Below are positions 32,039-35,722 of a stretch of DNA of 35,722 nt, piece by piece. The notes under the pieces are model-generated. The model did no database searches. It saw only the letters and a list, made by a program, of their open reading frames with translations, and had not been told where the DNA came from. Each line of letters opens with the position of its first letter. Positions within the stretch are counted from its first letter, which is position 1. Where the stretch lies: positions 1-35,722 of the forward strand of contig CAMIGX010000016.1 of assembly GCA_946221385.1 (NCBI GenBank), given 5' to 3'. Source of the stretch: an uncultured Propionimicrobium sp. (GTDB lineage: Bacteria; Actinomycetota; Actinomycetes; Propionibacteriales; Propionibacteriaceae). A program made the translations under genes and the position numbers.

Positions 32039-33163
32039 ATGCTCTACGCCACCCATGCCGTCGTCGATCTGGCAGCCTTGCGACACAACATGGCCCAGAT
32101 CCGTCAGCTAGTTGGCGAGCGCAAAATCTTGATCGCCTTGAAGGCCGACGGCTACGGGCATGGCGCGGTTGCGATCGCCCACGAGCTGCAAGCCCACGGG
32201 CTAGCCGACATGATTGGCGTCGCTACCACACCGGAAGGCATCCAGCTGCGCGAGGCAGGCATCAACTTGCCGATCTTGCGGCTTTCGCCGGTCTTCGTCG
32301 AAGAGCTACCAGCTGCCCTGGACGCAGACCTGAGCCTCGTCGTGCACGACCGCGACTCGATCCAAGACATCGTCGCCGTCAAGCGTCCAGCTACGGTCCA
32401 CCTGGCAATCGACACCGGCATGCATCGGCTGGGCTGCCGCACCGACGACGCCCCTGAGTTGGCTCGGATGGTGGCTGACGCGGGGTTGCAGCTGGCAGGC
32501 GTCAGCACTCACCTAGCGATCGCAGACGATCCAGCCGGTGAAGAATTCACCAAAGACCAATTGCGTCGTTTCTTGGCGTCTGTTGGCGTCATCCAGGACG
32601 AACGCGCCGCTGCCGGGCTAGCCCCGGTGCCGCTCGTGCACGCGTCTAATTCCGGCGCGGTGCTCGGCCATGAGCTGGCTGGGTTGACGATGGTGCGGCC
32701 CGGCATCGCCTGCTACGGGCTCTACGAGCCGGCCGACGACAGATTCCGTCCGATTCTTGAACTGAAGACCAAGATTTCCGGAATTCGTCGGGTGCCAGCG
32801 GGGGAGAGCGTCGGCTACGGCCGTACCTGGAGCTGTGCGTCTGATCGCTGGATAGCCACCGTGCCGATCGGTTACGCGGACGGCTACTCACGGCTGCTCT
32901 CAAACCGTGGACGGATGCTGGTTGGAGGCCGCAGCTGCCCGGTCGTCGGGCGCGTCTGCATGGATCAAACGATGATCAACCTCGGGCCAGCTGATCAAGA
33001 TTGCCCCGCGAAGGTCGGTGACGAGGTCGTCGTCATCGGCGGCCAAGGTGGTCAGCGCATTGAGGTCAGCGAGCTGGCAGCCGCCATAGACACCATCAGC
33101 TACGAAGTGACCTGCGCGATCAATTGCCGGGTGCCGAGGATCTTTATCAACGCCGCGCACTGA
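32039..33163 (+). CDS. alr: Alanine racemase
   Basis: Alr makes D-alanine for peptidoglycan with a pyridoxal phosphate cofactor. The 374-residue enzyme has the cofactor Lys35 in ALKADGYGHG and the fold-III motif STHLAIADD. The second catalytic base is probably the Tyr in SVGYGRTWS, and VPIGYADGYSR and VGRVCMDQTMINLG are characteristic. An AAAATT hexamer ends 6 nt before the ATG and there is no Shine-Dalgarno. It starts 44 nt after the lipoyl-domain gene. Confidence 0.96.
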   Translation: MLYATHAVVDLAALRHNMAQIRQLVGERKILIALKADGYGHGAVAIAHELQAHGLADMIGVATTPEGIQLREAGINLPILRLSPVFVEELPAALDADLSLVVHDRDSIQDIVAVKRPATVHLAIDTGMHRLGCRTDDAPELARMVADAGLQLAGVSTHLAIADDPAGEEFTKDQLRRFLASVGVIQDERAAAGLAPVPLVHASNSGAVLGHELAGLTMVRPGIACYGLYEPADDRFRPILELKTKISGIRRVPAGESVGYGRTWSCASDRWIATVPIGYADGYSRLLSNRGRMLVGGRSCPVVGRVCMDQTMINLGPADQDCPAKVGDEVVVIGGQGGQRIEVSELAAAIDTISYEVTCAINCRVPRIFINAAH

Positions 33164-33218
33164 GCTAGTCAGCTACCACGACGCAGGCCCAGGTTAACGA
33201 GGAGCGTCGACTAGGCAC

Positions 33219-33935
33219 TCACTGGTCGCTGTCAGCTGGACGGTTGATCGCCGGCCGCCGGTTGACGAATTGCTCCCGCGCATAACGTGCGACTGCCATC
33301 GTGTTGTAGCCATCCGTAGCTAACCCAACCCCGCCGCCGATGATCGGAATCTTGCGGCCAACCGCCGAGACCAGTTGCTTGCCGCCAGATTGCGTCAACA
33401 GCGCCGAGGTGACGCGCTCAGCGATGATCCGCTCGACCTCTCGGTCCAACGCTGGCGCTGTCGCGACGACCAGCGGTGAACCAGGAAATTCCTTGTCAGC
33501 GATCAAATCGTTGACGATCTTCTTGCCTAACAGCGTCATCAAAATCGCCTGTCGGACGCGTGCGTCGTCGACGTCATAGCCGCGCAAGTGCGCGATCGAG
33601 GCGACCATCCGCGCTTGGATCACCGCGATGCCCGCGATATTGGCTGGCATCGATACCAAGGAAACGACGATGCCGCCGACATTGGTCGCAAAGCCTTGCG
33701 CTCCGGCTAGCGAAATGTGTTGCCGCACCAAGGCGCCGATCGCCTCTTCGACATCACCGCCGGCCCTGGACAGCGTCTTGCCAGCAGTGACGCGAGCAGC
33801 CGGCAGTGGGCCTGCCCCGTCGACGCCAGCCCGGATGATCCAATGCAGCATCGACGTCACTGATCCCGGAGCGGCAGCCGGAGCAGCACCGATGATCGCT
33901 TTGCCCACGTTGCTGTCGAAATCTTCGCTAGCCAT
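33219..33935 (-). CDS. EcsC-like protein
   Basis: This 238-residue protein resembles the EcsC family, whose role is poorly defined. It has alternating hydrophobic helices, including FATNVGGIVVSLVSMPANIAGIAVIQARMV, a GYDVDDARVRQAILMTLLGK segment typical of EcsC-like proteins, and a Gly-rich VGRKIPIIGGGVGLATDGYN near the end. I give only this pattern as support. I chose the ATG at 33935, which has GGGAGGT 5 nt upstream; an upstream in-frame start adds six residues. It converges with alr, leaving a 55-bp gap without a visible terminator. Confidence 0.72.
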   Translation of the reverse strand: MASEDFDSNVGKAIIGAAPAAAPGSVTSMLHWIIRAGVDGAGPLPAARVTAGKTLSRAGGDVEEAIGALVRQHISLAGAQGFATNVGGIVVSLVSMPANIAGIAVIQARMVASIAHLRGYDVDDARVRQAILMTLLGKKIVNDLIADKEFPGSPLVVATAPALDREVERIIAERVTSALLTQSGGKQLVSAVGRKIPIIGGGVGLATDGYNTMAVARYAREQFVNRRPAINRPADSDQ

Positions 33936-34057
33936 CGCTACCTCCCGCGCCAACTGACAATTCGGCGAGCCGACAAGATTCGCTATTGGACGCGAACCCC
34001 GTCGTCAGTGAACTGTGCCTCAACCTTACTAGCGCGCACTAGTGCAAAATTGGATGC

Positions 34058-34738
34058 ATGCTCGCCCAGCTGTTTGGCCCGCCCGAAAAGTGGCCGCAGC
34101 AAGATCTGATTGGCTTCACCGACGAGTTCGATCAGCTGCTGGCCATCGGCGCGTACATGTCTGGGGTCTTCCCGATGCCACTGATGGACACCGTCGACTA
34201 CGACCAGACAATGGGTTGGTGGTCTCCGCTGCGACGCGGCATTTTGCCGCCCCAAGAGCTCAAGGTCAGCCGCAGCTTGGCTAAATCCGTCAACCGCTAT
34301 CACACGACGGTCGACCAAGCCTTCCCGCGAGTGCTGCGCGGCTGCGCTGATCCGCGTCGCGACGGCGGCTGGATCGAAGGACGCATCGTCGAGGTCTACA
34401 CGCAGCTATTTGAGCGTGGCTTCGTGCATTCGGTTGAAACCTGGGATGCCGACGGTCGCCTGGTCGGTGGGCTTTATGGCGTCAGCCTGGGCGCGATGTT
34501 CGCTGGCGAATCAATGTTTCACGACCCTGTCTTTGGTCGGGACGCCTCCAAGGTCGCGCTGGTGCGCCTGGCTGAAGAGCTGATCAGCCACAATGTCGAA
34601 CTGCTCGACGTGCAATGGGTAACCGACCATCTGAGTTCGCTGGGCGCCTTCGATGTCAGCCGCGCCGAATATCTTGAACGGCTCTCCGACGCGTTGGACG
34701 GTCTGCCGCCCGACTGGGATCAGATCGCCAGCCGCTGA
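34058..34738 (+). CDS. aat: Leucyl/phenylalanyl-tRNA-protein transferase
   Basis: This enzyme adds Leu or Phe to the N terminus of proteins that begin with Lys or Arg, making them ClpS-ClpAP N-degron substrates. The 226-residue product has GWWSPLRRGILP, then WIEGRIVEVYTQLFERGFVHSVE and GGLYGVSLGAMFAGESMF, and ends with LLDVQWVTDHLSSLGA. Length is normal. AAAATT ends 6 nt before the ATG, with no Shine-Dalgarno. It converges with the L,D-transpeptidase gene across an 11-bp gap. Confidence 0.93.
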   Translation: MLAQLFGPPEKWPQQDLIGFTDEFDQLLAIGAYMSGVFPMPLMDTVDYDQTMGWWSPLRRGILPPQELKVSRSLAKSVNRYHTTVDQAFPRVLRGCADPRRDGGWIEGRIVEVYTQLFERGFVHSVETWDADGRLVGGLYGVSLGAMFAGESMFHDPVFGRDASKVALVRLAEELISHNVELLDVQWVTDHLSSLGAFDVSRAEYLERLSDALDGLPPDWDQIASR

Positions 34739-34749
34739 CGACGAGCAGC

Positions 34750-35722
34750 TCAGTAGACGATGACCCGAGTGCCGACCGGCAGCTCGTCATAGAGCCATTT
34801 GAGCGCTTGATAGTCGTAGGTCTGCACGCAGCCGTGCGAGTAGCCCTCCCAGCCGATCTCCTTGAAATCTTGGGAATAGTGGAAGGCTCGATCGCCGTCA
34901 AAGAACATCGCATATGGCATCGGAGTGCGTTCGCCGAAAATATTGGACACGACCGTCCAATCCTTGTGCCAGATCTTGAATTCGCCCTTCAAAGTCGGAT
35001 GACTCTGACTGCCGAATCGGGCGTCTAAGGTCAACACCGGCTGGCCATCTCGGACGTAAGTCATTAGCCGTTGGTCCATCGAGACGCACATCATCTTGCC
35101 CGGTCCGCCGCAGCGCGGGTCCAGCTGTTGGGTCTGGGCGACGCCGGTCGGAGGCGCATTCCACAGTTCGCTGTACGACGGATTACGGGTGCGTCCCTTC
35201 AGCGCCTGCCAGGCGCGTTCGTCGACGACGTCACTGTCTGTTAGGCCCACTTGAGCCCGAAAACGACGTACGCCCTCAGCCGTCGCCGGGCTCCAGATTC
35301 CGTCGGGCTGCCAATAGAACAGCCCCAGTTGCTGCAGTCGATGCTGCAATTCCGCGACGAAACCAGGGGTTTCATAGCCGACGAACCAGTAGCCGACGTC
35401 ACGATTGGCTAGTTCTTCAGCGCTCGGATCGGCGGTCAACGGCACCAGCACGTCCCAAGTAGCTTGGTCGACCACGCCGGTCGCGGGCAGCCCGTGAGCC
35501 TGCTGGAAATCGATGACGCCGCGGCGAGTCCGTTCGCCGAAATTATCTGAAAGATCGACGCTGGCGAAGACCTTCATTTGACGCAGCCGAGATTGCAGCT
35601 CGCGCACGTCGGCGCCATGGCTGCCATGTTGCAGCTGACGAGCAAGCGGACGAGGAGCTGACCGTGGACGAGTGTCCTTGGGGGAGGCTCGGAACAGTTC
35701 GGGGGTTGGTGCTGGCTGCGGG
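34750..35722 (-). CDS. L,D-transpeptidase with two peptidoglycan-binding domains (5' end cut)
   Basis: The gene runs off the right edge, so its start and any signal peptide are missing. At least 323 residues are visible. The N-terminal visible part is Pro/Arg/Ser-rich. Two peptidoglycan-binding domains follow: one beginning near QLQHGSHGADVRELQSRLRQ and the second near FVAELQHRLQQLGLFYWQPDG. The YkuD catalytic domain ends with YSHGCVQTYDYQALKWLYDE, where the SHGC Cys is the nucleophile. This enzyme type makes 3-3 cross-links or attaches proteins to peptidoglycan. The frame is open from 35607 to the edge, so an internal GTG at 35607 is not the start. Confidence 0.93.
   Translation of the reverse strand, partial: PQPAPTPELFRASPKDTRPRSAPRPLARQLQHGSHGADVRELQSRLRQMKVFASVDLSDNFGERTRRGVIDFQQAHGLPATGVVDQATWDVLVPLTADPSAEELANRDVGYWFVGYETPGFVAELQHRLQQLGLFYWQPDGIWSPATAEGVRRFRAQVGLTDSDVVDERAWQALKGRTRNPSYSELWNAPPTGVAQTQQLDPRCGGPGKMMCVSMDQRLMTYVRDGQPVLTLDARFGSQSHPTLKGEFKIWHKDWTVVSNIFGERTPMPYAMFFDGDRAFHYSQDFKEIGWEGYSHGCVQTYDYQALKWLYDELPVGTRVIVY

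Noticed and set aside
1..35722. tRNA, rRNA or insertion-sequence genes
   Set aside because: I looked on both strands and saw no tRNA-like cloverleaf ends, rRNA stretches or transposase motifs. A dedicated search was not possible.

Overview
The window looks like chromosome of a moderately high-GC Gram-positive actinobacterium. The evidence is a rpsF-ssb-rpsR-rplI cluster, an MprAB-type two-component pair, LGFP-repeat surface proteins, many lipoproteins, GTG/TTG starts, and many genes that look leaderless. I cannot name the genus. I saw no insertion sequence, phage gene, tRNA, rRNA or CRISPR array.

Layout. Positions 1-6585 (minus strand) hold a cobalamin-riboswitch-controlled operon. It encodes a large secreted protein with two transcobalamin/intrinsic-factor-like helical halves and LGFP repeats, a small membrane-anchored DUF4430-like protein, EcfT, and a fused double-ATPase EcfA; another gene starts at the left edge. 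I infer a surface B12-capture plus ECF-import system, resembling an animal transcobalamin split into two proteins. Positions 6607-9638 hold an MscS channel and a class B penicillin-binding lipoprotein. Positions 9888-17554 hold a CUT1-type sugar ABC locus: two divergent solute-binding lipoproteins, two permeases and a 900-residue putative carbohydrate-active protein. A 385-nt AT-rich, hairpin-rich leader separates the two binding-protein genes.

Positions 17718-20011 hold a rhodanese-like protein lacking the usual Cys, then S6, SSB, a cysteine-free S18 and L9, closed by a strong terminator. Positions 20403-23902 (minus) hold glutaminyl-tRNA synthetase, an alpha/beta-hydrolase-like membrane-anchored protein and an integral membrane protein. 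A short intergenic region with three DnaA-box-like sequences separates these from the MprB/MprA-like pair (24074-26208).

From 26279 to the right edge are single housekeeping genes: peptidase E-like, low-molecular-weight phosphatase, ornithine carbamoyltransferase, GNAT acetyltransferase, an LGFP-bearing secreted 5'-nucleotidase, an orphan lipoyl-domain protein, alanine racemase, an EcsC-like protein, leucyl/phenylalanyl-tRNA-protein transferase, and an L,D-transpeptidase cut by the window edge. Cell-envelope functions recur (PBP, Alr, L,D-transpeptidase, LGFP proteins). The most interesting items are the B12-capture operon, the LGFP module shared with the distant nucleotidase, the structured sugar-operon leader and the paralogous binding protein.
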